A stretch of 46,785 nucleotides of DNA from Verrucomicrobiales bacterium (GCA_029213005.1 JARGPI010000043.1:1-46785); one strand, 5' to 3'; shown: positions 32,468 to 42,029, counted from the first letter of the stretch. Notes: generated from the sequence alone by a model not told the origin. Made by a program: numbers and translations.

Positions 32468-33793
32468 CTAGGATTCAAACCCGGACATCGGTCCCAGTAA
32501 CTCGAGGTCGAGTGACCACTCGAGCAGCTTTTTACTATCGGTCCAGACCGCGGAATTGTTGGTATTGATTACCACTGCAATCCGGTGTTCCCCTCCGATA
32601 TTGGCGCTGGAGACCAAACACCGGCCCGCCGCGTAGGTGAAGCCGGTTTTCATCCCGTTGCAATGTTCCCACTCGCGCATCAGGCGGTTGGTATTGGACA
32701 GGAGATAGGAGGTATCGTCATTAAAAACAAAGCGATAGGTCTTCTGTCTCACGATGTCCCGGATCTCCGGATTTTGATAAGCTTCAAAGGCAACGATCGC
32801 GATATCCCTCGCGCAAGAGTACTGACCTTTTGCGGGGAGTCCGTGCGGGGTTTTGAAGTCGGAATTGACCAAACCGATTTCTTTGCCCATCAAATTCATT
32901 TTGTTCGCAAAAGCCTCGACACTTCCGGCGTTGTCGATCGCCAAAGCAGCGGCAAGGTCGTTTCCGCTTTTTACGAGGAGCGCTGTGAGGAGTTGCCTCC
33001 GCGTGTAGGTCTCCCCCGTTTTGATCCCGACCTTCGTTGGCTCGACCAGCGTGGCTTCCCGGGTCACCGTTACGATCTCATCCAGGCTTCCGGCCGCGCA
33101 AATCACGAGCGCAGTCATCAGTTTCTGAGTGCTCGCCACCGGAGTCGGCGCCGTTCCATTTTTCATGTGGAAGAACTGCATGGTGCGGCCGTCGAGAACC
33201 GCTGCGTATTTGGCGTACACCGAAGGGGCACTGTCGCCCCGCCAGACCTGAGGTGGTGGTAATTTCTCGCGGCGCCGAACCACGGCTTCTCTCTGGAGAA
33301 GGGATTCTTCGATCTGGCGGATCATCTTTTCCCGCTCCGCCGCCTTTGCTTCGCGCTCGATCAAAGATTCTTCCCGCTGCGACAGGGCCTCCTCCCGCTT
33401 TTTCATCGATCTCATCCGCAGAGACAACTGATCACCAATGGTCTCCAGCATCTCGATCCGAATCTCCGCACTTTTACTCAAGGCGGTTTTCACTTCTTTT
33501 TTCTCAGGAACCGTAGTGGTTTCCGAAGTGTTGACCTCCTCAACAGCCTCGATCACCACTTTCTTCTCCGGTTGTTTCTCGTCGAGAGGCGCCGCATCGG
33601 GCAGGCGGACCGGTTTCAGGGGCCGCAGGGTTGTTCCAGTGGCCGGAACGGTGGTCGTGCTCGGTGCTGCTCCGGGATTCGAGAAACTGGGTGTCGGAAC
33701 GGTCAAAGCCCCGGATTCCTGCGCGTTACAAACACACGCAATAACAACCGGAAGAACCGAAAAGAGCCCTTTACAAGCATTTGGCAGATTCAT
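32468..33793 (-). CDS. D-alanyl-D-alanine carboxypeptidase (peptidase S11) with coiled coil
   Basis: 441 residues. Signal peptide (about 1-24, ACVCNAQ). A Pro/Thr-rich linker (to about 105) leads to a charged coiled coil (about 110-176, with REEALSQREESLIEREAKAA). The S11 domain has S221TQK224, S276GN278 and K382TG384, the three penicillin-binding motifs. It trims the terminal D-Ala from peptidoglycan stem peptides in the periplasm. The long coiled coil between signal and catalytic domain is unusual and could reach across the periplasm or form oligomers. Transcribed alone, divergent from parA. Confidence 0.88.
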   Translation of the reverse strand: MNLPNACKGLFSVLPVVIACVCNAQESGALTVPTPSFSNPGAAPSTTTVPATGTTLRPLKPVRLPDAAPLDEKQPEKKVVIEAVEEVNTSETTTVPEKKEVKTALSKSAEIRIEMLETIGDQLSLRMRSMKKREEALSQREESLIEREAKAAEREKMIRQIEESLLQREAVVRRREKLPPPQVWRGDSAPSVYAKYAAVLDGRTMQFFHMKNGTAPTPVASTQKLMTALVICAAGSLDEIVTVTREATLVEPTKVGIKTGETYTRRQLLTALLVKSGNDLAAALAIDNAGSVEAFANKMNLMGKEIGLVNSDFKTPHGLPAKGQYSCARDIAIVAFEAYQNPEIRDIVRQKTYRFVFNDDTSYLLSNTNRLMREWEHCNGMKTGFTYAAGRCLVSSANIGGEHRIAVVINTNNSAVWTDSKKLLEWSLDLELLGPMSGFES

Positions 33794-34054
33794 TGAGAAA
33801 AAGAAACGGAAACCTAAAGTATTACCCTAAAACGCTTCAAAATTAAAGAACATAGTTCCCGAAACGATCCATTCGTTGACGGGAGCATCAGAATGGCGGA
33901 GTCATTGCGTTAACATATCGTTGAATTTTGGGATTTATATGGCTAGCTCAGCTTTGCCCTCCCACCTAATCCTCGATTTTCGCCTGTTGAATCTTCGGCA
34001 GATTGCGATCCACCAAACACTCAACGTTACGCACAACAGTTCTAATTTTGTCAG
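33794..34054. promoter_or_regulatory. Divergent intergenic region (carboxypeptidase / parA)
   Basis: 261 bases between divergent genes, AT-rich near both ends. Promoters for both should lie here but I could not fix hexamers with confidence. No hairpin, repeat or small gene was seen. Confidence 0.3.
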
Positions 34055-34828
34055 ATGAAAGTCATCGCAATCGCTAACCAAAAAGGAGGCGTGGGTAAAA
34101 CCACGACTTCTGTAAATCTGGGAGCAGCACTCGCCGAAAGAGGAAAAGAGGTCATCGTGGTGGATATGGATCCGCAGGCCAACTCGACCAGTGCCCTGGA
34201 TTTCAACCCCGGGGATTACCCGAGTATCTATCAGCACCTCATCTCCAGGAATTCACACCTGGAAGATCTGCTCCTGAAAACGAAATACGACCATCTCTCT
34301 CTGATCCCCTGCGATATGGACCTCGCGGGATGTGAGATTGAAATGGCAAAAGAGGAGGATCACCTCGTCCGGCTCCGGAATATCATCCAGCCGTTCAAAG
34401 ATCGCCACCCGGCTGATTTCCTCCTCATGGACTGCCCCCCTTCCCTGGGCGTTATTATGACTTCGGCCCTCGCAGCGGCCGACGAGTTGCTCGTACCACT
34501 CCAATGTGAGTATTTTGGTCTGGAAGGACTTTCAAAAATTGTGGGGATTCACGAACAAATCAGAAACTCGGGCGCTAACCCCGATGTCATTCTGGAAGGT
34601 ATCGTGATGACAATGGCAGATGCCAGAACCAATCTGTCCGCTCTCGTGATTAACGATGTGCGACGCTATTTTCCCGAAATCACTTACGAAACGGTGGTTC
34701 CGCGAAATATTCGACTCGGAGAAGCGCCCAGTTACGGGCAGTCGATCCTCGAATACGATCCGAATTGCTCCGGAGCGGTCGCCTACCGCAATCTCGCCGA
34801 AGAATTTCTTCAACGAAGAGCGTCCTGA
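34055..34828 (+). CDS. parA: ParA/Soj-family chromosome partitioning ATPase
   Basis: 257 residues. Deviant Walker A NQKGGVGKTT (Lys10 and Lys15), then VVVDMDPQANSTSAL-like IVVDMDPQANS, and FLLMDCPPSLGVIMTSALAA are the Soj/ParA hallmarks. It has no N-terminal helix-turn-helix, as usual for chromosomal ParA. It binds DNA as an ATP dimer and moves the origin with ParB. No parB or parS sequence was seen nearby; the next gene is secA, 91 bases on. The start has no clear Shine-Dalgarno. Confidence 0.9.
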   Translation: MKVIAIANQKGGVGKTTTSVNLGAALAERGKEVIVVDMDPQANSTSALDFNPGDYPSIYQHLISRNSHLEDLLLKTKYDHLSLIPCDMDLAGCEIEMAKEEDHLVRLRNIIQPFKDRHPADFLLMDCPPSLGVIMTSALAAADELLVPLQCEYFGLEGLSKIVGIHEQIRNSGANPDVILEGIVMTMADARTNLSALVINDVRRYFPEITYETVVPRNIRLGEAPSYGQSILEYDPNCSGAVAYRNLAEEFLQRRAS

Positions 34829-34919
34829 GTCTGTCCCACAATATTCTGACAGTGTTATCTGGCAATAATCTAGAATTGCTGTATTTTTAATATTTCCGAA
34901 TTTTTTTGACAGACAAGTC

Positions 34920-37900
34920 ATGGTTAAGTGGATTCTCAAAACGATCGTTGGCAATAAGAACCAGCGAGAAATCAAAAAGCTTCTGCCTCTGGTAGATAAA
35001 ATTAATCTTCTCGAGGAACAGCTTCAGGAGCAGCCCGAGAGTATCTTGAAAGAAAAGGCGCAGGCCTGGAAAGACTACCTGGACCGTTACCGGATCGAGT
35101 TGGATTTCTACAGCCCGCGAATCCTGGAGCATCATGATGTCGAGAAGAATCGCGAGATTTTGACAGGATGGGCCAAGCGCTTTGACACCCTTTCAGAAGA
35201 TTTTTCAAAAGCGAAAATTTTCATCAAGCCCGATGAAGTGGCCGAACTGGCTGCGGATCAGTTGGTTGAGCACATCATCACCGCTCAGGATGACTTCAAC
35301 GAGATGAAGGAAGACTTTCCCGCCCTGCGGAAAGCCTACCTCGAAGATATTCTGCCCGAAGCGTTTGCCGTGGTTAAAAATGCGGCGCGTCGTCTCTGCG
35401 AAACGGAATGGATCGTTTGCGATCATCCCGTGAAATGGGAAATGGTTCATTTCGATGTCCAGCTCATCGGCGGCATGGCTCTGCACCGTGGATTTATTGC
35501 GGAAATGGCGACGGGTGAAGGTAAAACGCTCGTGGCGACCCTTCCCGTCTTTCTCAACGCCCTGACCGGTCTCGGCGTTCACGTCGTAACGGTGAACGAT
35601 TACCTCGCTCGACGGGATGCGGAGTGGATGGGGCATCTTTTTGAATACCTCGGTCTCACCGTCGGCTGTATTCAAAACGATCAGGAAAAATCGGTTCGCC
35701 GCGCTCAGTATCAAAACGATATCACTTACGGAACAGCCAGTGAATTCGGTTTCGACTACCTGCGGGACAACGGCATGGCTCAGAGCAAAAATGAGCAGGT
35801 CCAGCGCTCTCACTACTTCTGTCTGATTGATGAGGCTGACTCCGTTCTGATCGATGAAGCCCGGACTCCGCTCATTATTTCAGGTCCTGTGATTCAGCGG
35901 GGCGAGCAGCAGTTCGACCGCTACAAGTCAGGGATTCAGGCCCTCTATCGCAAGCAGTCGTCTCATTGTAACGAGCTTGCCGCCGAGGCGAAGAAGCTCG
36001 CTGAAGAAGGCGATCTTGTCGAAGCCGGTAACATTTTCTACAAAATCAAACTGGCTCAGCCCCGGAACCGCGCACTGATGCGGGCCATGGAGGATGCCGA
36101 GATCCGGAAACTGATCGATAAGGCAGAGCTCGAATTCTACCGCGACCCTCAGAAAAAGGCCCTTTTTGCTCTGAAAGAAGAGCTTTATTTCACGGTTGAT
36201 GAGAAGCAACACGAGGCGGAATTGACCGAGAAAGGTCGCCAGTTCCTCAGTCCGGACGATCCGGAAGCCTTTGTTCTTCCTGACCTTGCTTCCGCATTTT
36301 CCGAAATCGAAGGCAACGACAAACTTTCGGCGAAAGAAATCGCCCAGAAGAAGGTCGAGATTCAGGAAAGAATGAACAATCAGGCCGAGAGAATGCACAC
36401 CATCTCTCAGTTGCTCAAAGCGTTCACCCTTTACGAAAAGGACAAGCAATACGTCGTCGAAGACAACAAAGTCATGATCGTCGACGAAAACACCGGCCGG
36501 AAAATGGCGGGTCGACGCTGGTCCGATGGCCTCCATCAGGCGGTTGAAGCCAAAGAGGGCGTCACCATTGAAGGTGAAACTCAGACTTACGCCACCATCA
36601 CGATTCAGAACTACTTCCGTCTTTACGAAAAGATCGGCGGTATGACCGGTACGGCGGAAACGGAAGCGGCGGAATTCCACGACATCTACAAAACCGATGT
36701 CATGATTATTCCGACCAACCGCCCCATTGCGCGGATCGATGAGAACGACAAGATTTTCAAAACTCAGCGCGAGAAGTTCAAATACGTTATCGAAACGGTG
36801 AGAGAACGGCACCTCAAAGGCCAGCCGATCCTTCTCGGTACCGCCAGCGTCGAAGCTTCCGAGGTCCTTTCGCGGATGTTGAAGCGTGAAAAGATTCCTC
36901 ACAGCGTTCTTAACGCCAAATACCACATGCAGGAGGCGGAAATCGTTTCCCGCGCGGGTAAAAGAGGAGCCGTTACCGTCGCCACCAATATGGCCGGTCG
37001 GGGTACCGATATTAAACTCGATGAAGAGGTCAAAGAACTTGGCGGCCTCTGCGTGATCGGAACCGAGCGCCACCAAAGCCGACGGATTGACCGCCAGCTT
37101 CGCGGACGTTGTTCCCGTCAGGGTGACCCGGGTCTCTCGACATTCTTCGTCAGCTTTGAGGACGAATTGATGATGCAGTTTGGTGCCTCCGACCGGATGA
37201 CCAAAATGATGGAACGTTTCGGTCTCGAAGAAGGACAGGAACTCGAACACCCCTGGCTCAACAAGTCAGTGGAGAATGCTCAGAAAAAGGTCGAGCAGCG
37301 GAACTATCTCGGACGAAAACACGTTCTCGATTACGATGACGTGATGAACAATCAGCGGACCGTGGTTTACGGCTACCGCAACGAGGTGATGAACACCGAG
37401 GATCCGCACCAGTTGATCGTCGACATCATCGAAGAGTCGGTTCCCAACAAACTTGAGGAATTCTACGACATGGAGTCCGGCAACATCGACTGGACCGCCG
37501 CTCTCAACTGGATTAACTCAGTGATTCCTCTCGGGCTCGATCCGGAAAGCGGCGGCTTTGCCGATCGTACCACCGAGGAAAATGTCGATTATGTGATCGA
37601 CCAGGCCAAAGCTGCCTACAACCTCAAGTGTGCTCACGAAGATCCCGAAATCCTCGAAGATCTGGAGCGTTTTGTGATCCTCAACAGCGTTGACCATCTC
37701 TGGCAGGAACACCTCTATGAGATGGACGGCCTCAGAGACGGGATTTCCAACTATCGTCACGCTCAGAAAGATCCGCTCGTTGAGTACAAAGTTGCGGCTT
37801 ACGATCTTTTTGTCGGTTTGATGAACGAGATCAAAGCAGAAGTGCTCCAGCATCTTTTCACCACGACAACCCTGCAAACCAAAGAGGACTTTGGTCGTTT

Positions 37901-38117
37901 GATGCAGAGCATGCAGACGCTGAGCCGTCCCGATGTTCTCGCCGATCTCGCTGCAGGTAATAAGGAAACTGCCGCTGGAATCGCAGCCGAGACCAACCAG
38001 CAGCCGAAGATCGAAATTCCGAAAACAGTGAAGCGCGAGCAGCCCAAAGTGGGCCGGAACGACCCCTGCCCATGCGGTAGCGGTAAGAAGTTTAAGCAGT
38101 GCTGCGGTAAAATATGA
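34920..38117 (+). CDS. secA: Preprotein translocase ATPase SecA
   Basis: 1065 residues against 901 in E. coli. Walker A is MATGEGKT (196-203), the DEAD-like box is LIDEADSVLIDEARTPLI, and helicase motif VI region is MAGRGTDIKL. The C-terminus has the zinc SEC-C motif CPCGSGKKFKQCC. Two insertions explain the length: about 95 residues before Walker A (about 50-145) and about 100 residues after ISGP in the preprotein-binding domain (helical, AAEAKKLAEEGDLVEAGNIF). It drives export through SecYEG. Stop and next start overlap (ATGA). Confidence 0.97.
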   Translation: MVKWILKTIVGNKNQREIKKLLPLVDKINLLEEQLQEQPESILKEKAQAWKDYLDRYRIELDFYSPRILEHHDVEKNREILTGWAKRFDTLSEDFSKAKIFIKPDEVAELAADQLVEHIITAQDDFNEMKEDFPALRKAYLEDILPEAFAVVKNAARRLCETEWIVCDHPVKWEMVHFDVQLIGGMALHRGFIAEMATGEGKTLVATLPVFLNALTGLGVHVVTVNDYLARRDAEWMGHLFEYLGLTVGCIQNDQEKSVRRAQYQNDITYGTASEFGFDYLRDNGMAQSKNEQVQRSHYFCLIDEADSVLIDEARTPLIISGPVIQRGEQQFDRYKSGIQALYRKQSSHCNELAAEAKKLAEEGDLVEAGNIFYKIKLAQPRNRALMRAMEDAEIRKLIDKAELEFYRDPQKKALFALKEELYFTVDEKQHEAELTEKGRQFLSPDDPEAFVLPDLASAFSEIEGNDKLSAKEIAQKKVEIQERMNNQAERMHTISQLLKAFTLYEKDKQYVVEDNKVMIVDENTGRKMAGRRWSDGLHQAVEAKEGVTIEGETQTYATITIQNYFRLYEKIGGMTGTAETEAAEFHDIYKTDVMIIPTNRPIARIDENDKIFKTQREKFKYVIETVRERHLKGQPILLGTASVEASEVLSRMLKREKIPHSVLNAKYHMQEAEIVSRAGKRGAVTVATNMAGRGTDIKLDEEVKELGGLCVIGTERHQSRRIDRQLRGRCSRQGDPGLSTFFVSFEDELMMQFGASDRMTKMMERFGLEEGQELEHPWLNKSVENAQKKVEQRNYLGRKHVLDYDDVMNNQRTVVYGYRNEVMNTEDPHQLIVDIIEESVPNKLEEFYDMESGNIDWTAALNWINSVIPLGLDPESGGFADRTTEENVDYVIDQAKAAYNLKCAHEDPEILEDLERFVILNSVDHLWQEHLYEMDGLRDGISNYRHAQKDPLVEYKVAAYDLFVGLMNEIKAEVLQHLFTTTTLQTKEDFGRLMQSMQTLSRPDVLADLAAGNKETAAGIAAETNQQPKIEIPKTVKREQPKVGRNDPCPCGSGKKFKQCCGKI

Positions 38118-38596
38118 CCGTAATCGTCACTCTGGCCATCATCGGGATCATTTTGCTTCTTGCAGAGCTGGTGCTGCCCGGTGGCATAGTCGGAGTCGGC
38201 GGAACGATCTGTTTACTCGCGGCCGTAATTTTAACCTTCAAAAACTATGGGGCGATGGCAGGAGCCGTCGCTTTTATAGCCGTCCTCGTTTTCGGGTTAC
38301 TCTTTCTTGCGATCTGGATTAAAAATTTCCATCGCCTTCCCTTTACCCGGAATCTGGTCCACAACGAAGCGATCGACGACACCTCGGTAAGCGATCATTT
38401 GCAGGCACTTATCGGTAAAACCGGCGTCACCCTGACCACCATCGCCCCGTCCGGGCATGCTGAAATCGAAGGTGAGAAAATCGATGTCGTGACAGAGACC
38501 GGACGAATTGAATCCGGCACTACGATCCAGGTCGTGACGACCCGGGGCCCCAGCATTTACGTCGAGCAAGTCTCCGACAGCGGCTCTGTTTCTTGA
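38114..38596 (+). CDS. NfeD-like membrane protein
   Basis: 160 residues. Two or three membrane segments (about 2-24, 28-45, 48-70) and a C-terminal OB-fold (LIGKTGVTLTTIAPSGHAEI, then VVTETGRIESGTTIQVV), the NfeD C-terminal domain. NfeD proteins work with stomatin-like proteins or membrane serine proteases in membrane quality control; neither partner is here. It overlaps secA by 4 bases, so it is co-translated with the export ATPase. Confidence 0.75.
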   Translation: MTVIVTLAIIGIILLLAELVLPGGIVGVGGTICLLAAVILTFKNYGAMAGAVAFIAVLVFGLLFLAIWIKNFHRLPFTRNLVHNEAIDDTSVSDHLQALIGKTGVTLTTIAPSGHAEIEGEKIDVVTETGRIESGTTIQVVTTRGPSIYVEQVSDSGSVS

Positions 38597-38626
38597 CATT
38601 GCCGCTCTAAATGGAAATGATGGGGC

Positions 38627-39022
38627 ATGCAAATCGCGCCACCACCGCAGCCGGGAGACTACATTCCGGGAAAAACACCCGGAGCCATCATCTGGTACCG
38701 CGTTTATCTGGTCGTCATGTGCCTGATGTTTCTCGCCGTTATTGCCGGTGGAGCAGTCGTCCTCTCCGGAGTCTTCCCGATTACCGCTGAAGACCTCGAT
38801 GGCATGCCGCCTCAGGTTCTCGGTAGCATCTACCTCATTATGGGCATCGCGATGATAATTCCCTACGCGCTCGCCTTTTTTCTTCCTCGCAAACCCTGGG
38901 TGTGGATTTATCACCTCGTCATGATCTGCATCGGTATGACCGGCTGCACCATCGTGGCCTCGATCCCCCTCCTGATTTTCTGGCTCAAACCCGACGTAAA
39001 AGGCTATTTCGGGCGGCAGTGA
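38627..39022 (+). CDS. Small three-helix membrane protein of unknown function
   Basis: 131 residues. A short Pro-rich N-terminus (IAPPPQPGDYIPGKTPGAII) is followed by hydrophobic segments at about 25-45, 65-85 and 92-118. TGGGG-type ribosome binding site (TGGGG) precedes the ATG. I do not recognise the family. Last gene of the secA operon; a terminator follows. Confidence 0.6.
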   Translation: MQIAPPPQPGDYIPGKTPGAIIWYRVYLVVMCLMFLAVIAGGAVVLSGVFPITAEDLDGMPPQVLGSIYLIMGIAMIIPYALAFFLPRKPWVWIYHLVMICIGMTGCTIVASIPLLIFWLKPDVKGYFGRQ

Positions 39023-39035
39023 TTCGGAAAATGAA

Positions 39036-39072
39036 AAGGGCACCGGTGATCAACCGATGCCCTTCCCTTTTT
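39036..39072 (+). terminator. Rho-independent terminator after secA operon
   Basis: AAGGGCACCGGT (39036-39047) pairs with ACCGATGCCCTT (39053-39064) with one mismatch and loop GATCA; CCCTTTTT follows. It lies 14 bases after the membrane-protein stop. Confidence 0.8.
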
Positions 39073-39318
39073 ACCTTACATCTCACGACCAATGAGAGAG
39101 TTTAAAAGCGGTTCTGCTTGAGTGGTCTGTTTGTGTGTTAAATTCTTGCCAGAACAACGCCTGCTTGTCATTCGGGACAGTCTGGCGGGCTCGTTTCTCT
39201 CATCTACAAACAAATTAGCACCAGGGGTGGGACAACCATGGGCCACAATCTAAGAAAAATTGATATTTTCGTGCTTTTTAAAAGCTGCCACTACGACATA
39301 GACCGCGCGCCACGAATA
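39073..39318. other. Non-coding stretch between convergent genes
   Basis: 246 bases after the terminator and before the epimerase stop. I see no gene, repeat or hairpin of note. There is no paired palindrome next to the epimerase stop here. Confidence 0.4.
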
Positions 39319-40311
39319 TCACCGCTGAAAGTCGTCGAGATAATACTCCACGATTGATTTCAGGGGCGCGACCTGTGGGAGTCCGAGGGCCACGGCTCGA
39401 CTTCCGTCGACAGCGGTGGGCCAGTTATCGACGATTTTCTGGATTTCGGGATCGAAGGCGTCGACGATTTCTCCAATGTTTATGCCCCGTTCGGCGGCAA
39501 TTTCTTTAATGCAGGCTTCGGCGATCAGTGGAGTCACTTGATGAGCGGGTAGTCCGTAGGCCCGGTCATCGCCGAGTGTTTCTGCGGGCACGTCGTGGAG
39601 GGCTATCAGAGACTCAACCACTTCGCGATACCCCGTCATGGGATGACACTGGTCTCTCCGGATCGGGAGGGCGCAATCCTCGCCTTTGAGCGGCTCGCGG
39701 AACATACCGCTGGCCCAACTGGACGCCGCAGCGTTGGGGCTTCCCGGACGAACGATCACGGTCGGCAATCGAGCGGTGCGCCCATCGAAAAAACCTTTCC
39801 GGGAATAGTCGTTCACCATCAACTCTCCGATGACTTTGGTCATGCCATAGGTGGTTTGCGGGGTGCGCTTCGCCAAATCGTTTACGGTCTCAGGCATCGC
39901 CGACCCGCCGAAACTGGCGATGCTTCCGGCGAAGACCACTTTGGGAAACCGGGCTTTGTGGCGTGCCGCTTCGAAGATATGCCAACCGCCCATCAAGTTA
40001 ACGGACAGAGCAGCATCAAATTGCGTTTCGCATTCACCGGAAACCATCGAGGCGAGATGAAACACGGAGATGTCTTCCCGATCGATGGCCGCGAAGACCT
40101 GATCCCGGTCGGAGATGTCCCCCTCCAGTAGAGTGATACCGGGATCTGACGCCGTTTCGTCTCGAACCAGATCGGGAAAAGCGCGGTCGAAAAGACAAAT
40201 TTCATCAATCGCAGCCACGCCATGAGATCCGGTTAGTTTTCCTTTTTCACGAAGCTTCCGGCACAATTGATACCCGAGAAAACCTCCCCCACCCGTGATG
40301 ATGACTTTCAT
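39319..40311 (-). CDS. NAD-dependent epimerase/dehydrogenase (D-erythronate dehydrogenase-like)
   Basis: 330 residues from the ATG at 40311 (the open frame runs on but into the divergent gene). The Rossmann motif MKVIITGGGGFLGYQLC, AGSIASFGG, and the catalytic Y-G-M-T-K (TTYGMTKVIGE) mark an extended SDR. LPTVIVRPGSPNAAASSWAS and FREPLKGEDCALPI match the DenD-like group that oxidises D-erythronate. Its divergent neighbour is a beta-hydroxyacid dehydrogenase, which would suit a sugar-acid pathway, but DenK/OtnC-type partners are absent. Only 15 bases separate the two starts. Confidence 0.78.
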   Translation of the reverse strand: MKVIITGGGGFLGYQLCRKLREKGKLTGSHGVAAIDEICLFDRAFPDLVRDETASDPGITLLEGDISDRDQVFAAIDREDISVFHLASMVSGECETQFDAALSVNLMGGWHIFEAARHKARFPKVVFAGSIASFGGSAMPETVNDLAKRTPQTTYGMTKVIGELMVNDYSRKGFFDGRTARLPTVIVRPGSPNAAASSWASGMFREPLKGEDCALPIRRDQCHPMTGYREVVESLIALHDVPAETLGDDRAYGLPAHQVTPLIAEACIKEIAAERGINIGEIVDAFDPEIQKIVDNWPTAVDGSRAVALGLPQVAPLKSIVEYYLDDFQR

Positions 40312-40326
40312 AGATTGAGGGTTACC

Positions 40327-41229
40327 ATGGGCGCCATGAAATTGCCACTTTCCGGTCAGAAAATCGGGTTCGCGGGACTCGGAAATATGGGTGCGCCAAT
40401 GGCCCGGCACCTCCACAATGCGGGAGCTGAGGTAACGGTCTGGAATCGAAGCGATGGACCGGCTCTGATCGCCGAAAAAGCGGGGTTAAACCGAGTTCAA
40501 TCTCTCCGGGAACTCTCCAGCACGGTGGGGAACGGGATCATCTGCATAAATTTGACTCACACCACGGTGGTTGAGGAAGTGGTATTCGGGAAAAGTGGTC
40601 TTTTTTCAGAGAAGCCCGCCGCAGGAACCCTGATCATTGATTTCGGCACCACAGGGGTGTCGGGAACCAAGCGATTCGCCGCTCAGATGAAGGAATGGGA
40701 TAGCGGATGGGTTGACGCCCCGGTTTCCGGAGGACAGGTCGGGGCGGAGGCGGCTAATCTGACGATCATGGTGGGTGGCGCTCAGGCGGATGTCGCCCGG
40801 GCGATGCCGGTGATCGAGGTGCTCGGAGAGAAAATCACCCACATGGGCGAATCGGGATCGGGTCAGGTCACGAAGCTGGCCAATCAGTTGATCGTCGCTC
40901 AAACCATCGACGCAGTCGCCCAGGCGCTCCGTCTCGCGGAGCTGGCCGGAGTGGATTCAGCCAAAGTTCGCGAAGCCTTGCGGGGAGGCTTTGCGGAAAG
41001 CCGGATTCTCGATCTCCACGGCGAACGAATGGTAATGCGGAATTTTGAACCGGGAGGTCGATCCACCTATCAGCTCAAAGATGTGCGTATGATCTGCGAA
41101 CTTGCGGCGGAAGTCGGATTGGAATCCCCCACCCTGCAAAACAGCCTTCACCAGTGGGTCAAATTTGTGGAAGCTGAAGGCCACGGGGAGTTGGATCACT
41201 CCGGACTGCTCCGGCTTTACGAAAGCTGA
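40327..41229 (+). CDS. Beta-hydroxyacid dehydrogenase (3-hydroxyisobutyrate / tartronate semialdehyde reductase family)
   Basis: 300 residues from the ATG at 40327, preceded by GAGGG at a good distance; an ATG at 40336 is the alternative. NAD(P)-binding GFAGLGNMGAPMARHLHNAG with WNRSD after the second strand (Arg suggests NADP), substrate loop DAPVSGGQVGAEAANLTIMV and catalytic Lys in SGQVTKLANQL. Could be a 2-hydroxy-3-oxopropionate reductase or L-threonate dehydrogenase; the exact substrate cannot be told. Its stop is 2 bases from the convergent stop of the next gene. Confidence 0.82.
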   Translation: MGAMKLPLSGQKIGFAGLGNMGAPMARHLHNAGAEVTVWNRSDGPALIAEKAGLNRVQSLRELSSTVGNGIICINLTHTTVVEEVVFGKSGLFSEKPAAGTLIIDFGTTGVSGTKRFAAQMKEWDSGWVDAPVSGGQVGAEAANLTIMVGGAQADVARAMPVIEVLGEKITHMGESGSGQVTKLANQLIVAQTIDAVAQALRLAELAGVDSAKVREALRGGFAESRILDLHGERMVMRNFEPGGRSTYQLKDVRMICELAAEVGLESPTLQNSLHQWVKFVEAEGHGELDHSGLLRLYES

Positions 41230-41231
41230 GC

Positions 41232-42029
41232 TCAGGGCTTTTCGGTTTTGGCCTTCTGCCAGTTTCCCTTCTCGTCGCAGGTGTAGTGCGTGAATCCTTT
41301 TTCGTCGACGATCATATATTCCGTCCCGGGCACGCTGTCATAGATTTTCTGGAGATTGGGACAGGTCTGCCTTTCCTCAAATCCCTCCTGATCAGCGAAG
41401 CCCACGAGGATGATTTTGATATCAGAAAGATCTGCCACCACCGGTGTTTTCATCGTGAAGCGGTCTTCGCCATCCAGCGGGATGTGAGCCAGAGGCGGTA
41501 CTTTTTCAGCCAGTTTCAGCGGCAGCCGCTCCGGTCCCAGCCTCCAGTCTTGAATCACCGGATCCGCTTTCTGGAAAAAACCGCCGTATTCGCGAAGTCC
41601 CTCAATTTGCCAGTTTTCGTTCAGTTTTAAACCGAGCGGCCCCTCAAAATCTTTCCGATAAATCAGCGCGACCACACCGTTGATCTGGGTGTAGTCCTCG
41701 CGATCATCGCTCTCGAGCCGGAAGATGGGGCGATGCAGCGCGGTGTAACGCCAGTAGGCTTTGGTCAGGGCCTCTTTGAACGACGGACTGAGCCCTTTCA
41801 GCTTCAAGTTGGTGTACCCCAGATTGCCCGCTGCCTGGAATTTGCCGTCGAAACGCGAGTATTGGAAATCGAACGCTTTTTCCTGATTTTCAGCCCATTT
41901 GTCGATCACTTCCCTTGTGATGGAGGTGGAGAAAAACGCATCGCCGGGAAGGAAGAAGTTGTTGTGAGCCCTCACGGTTTGAGCAAACAGCGCGAGCAGG
42001 AGAACGGTGGAAAGAGACAGAAATTTCAT
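41232..42029 (-). CDS. Secreted protein of unknown function
   Basis: 265 residues. Signal peptide MKFLSLSTVLLLALFAQTVR, cleaved near AHA/NN. The mature part is a single mixed domain without known motifs (LHRPIFRLESDDREDYTQIN; KKIL-type strands SDIKIILVGFADQEGF). One CPN and one TCD cysteine could pair. I do not recognise the family. It is transcribed alone, convergent with the dehydrogenase. Confidence 0.6.
   Translation of the reverse strand: MKFLSLSTVLLLALFAQTVRAHNNFFLPGDAFFSTSITREVIDKWAENQEKAFDFQYSRFDGKFQAAGNLGYTNLKLKGLSPSFKEALTKAYWRYTALHRPIFRLESDDREDYTQINGVVALIYRKDFEGPLGLKLNENWQIEGLREYGGFFQKADPVIQDWRLGPERLPLKLAEKVPPLAHIPLDGEDRFTMKTPVVADLSDIKIILVGFADQEGFEERQTCPNLQKIYDSVPGTEYMIVDEKGFTHYTCDEKGNWQKAKTEKP

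Noticed and set aside
34909..34914. TTGACA just before secA as a -35 box
   Set aside because: It lies only 5 bases before the ATG, so any -10 box would be inside the coding region.
35928..37250. 440-codon open frame antisense to secA
   Set aside because: Mirror frame of a strongly conserved gene; composition is the usual Phe/Val/Arg-rich shadow with no motif.
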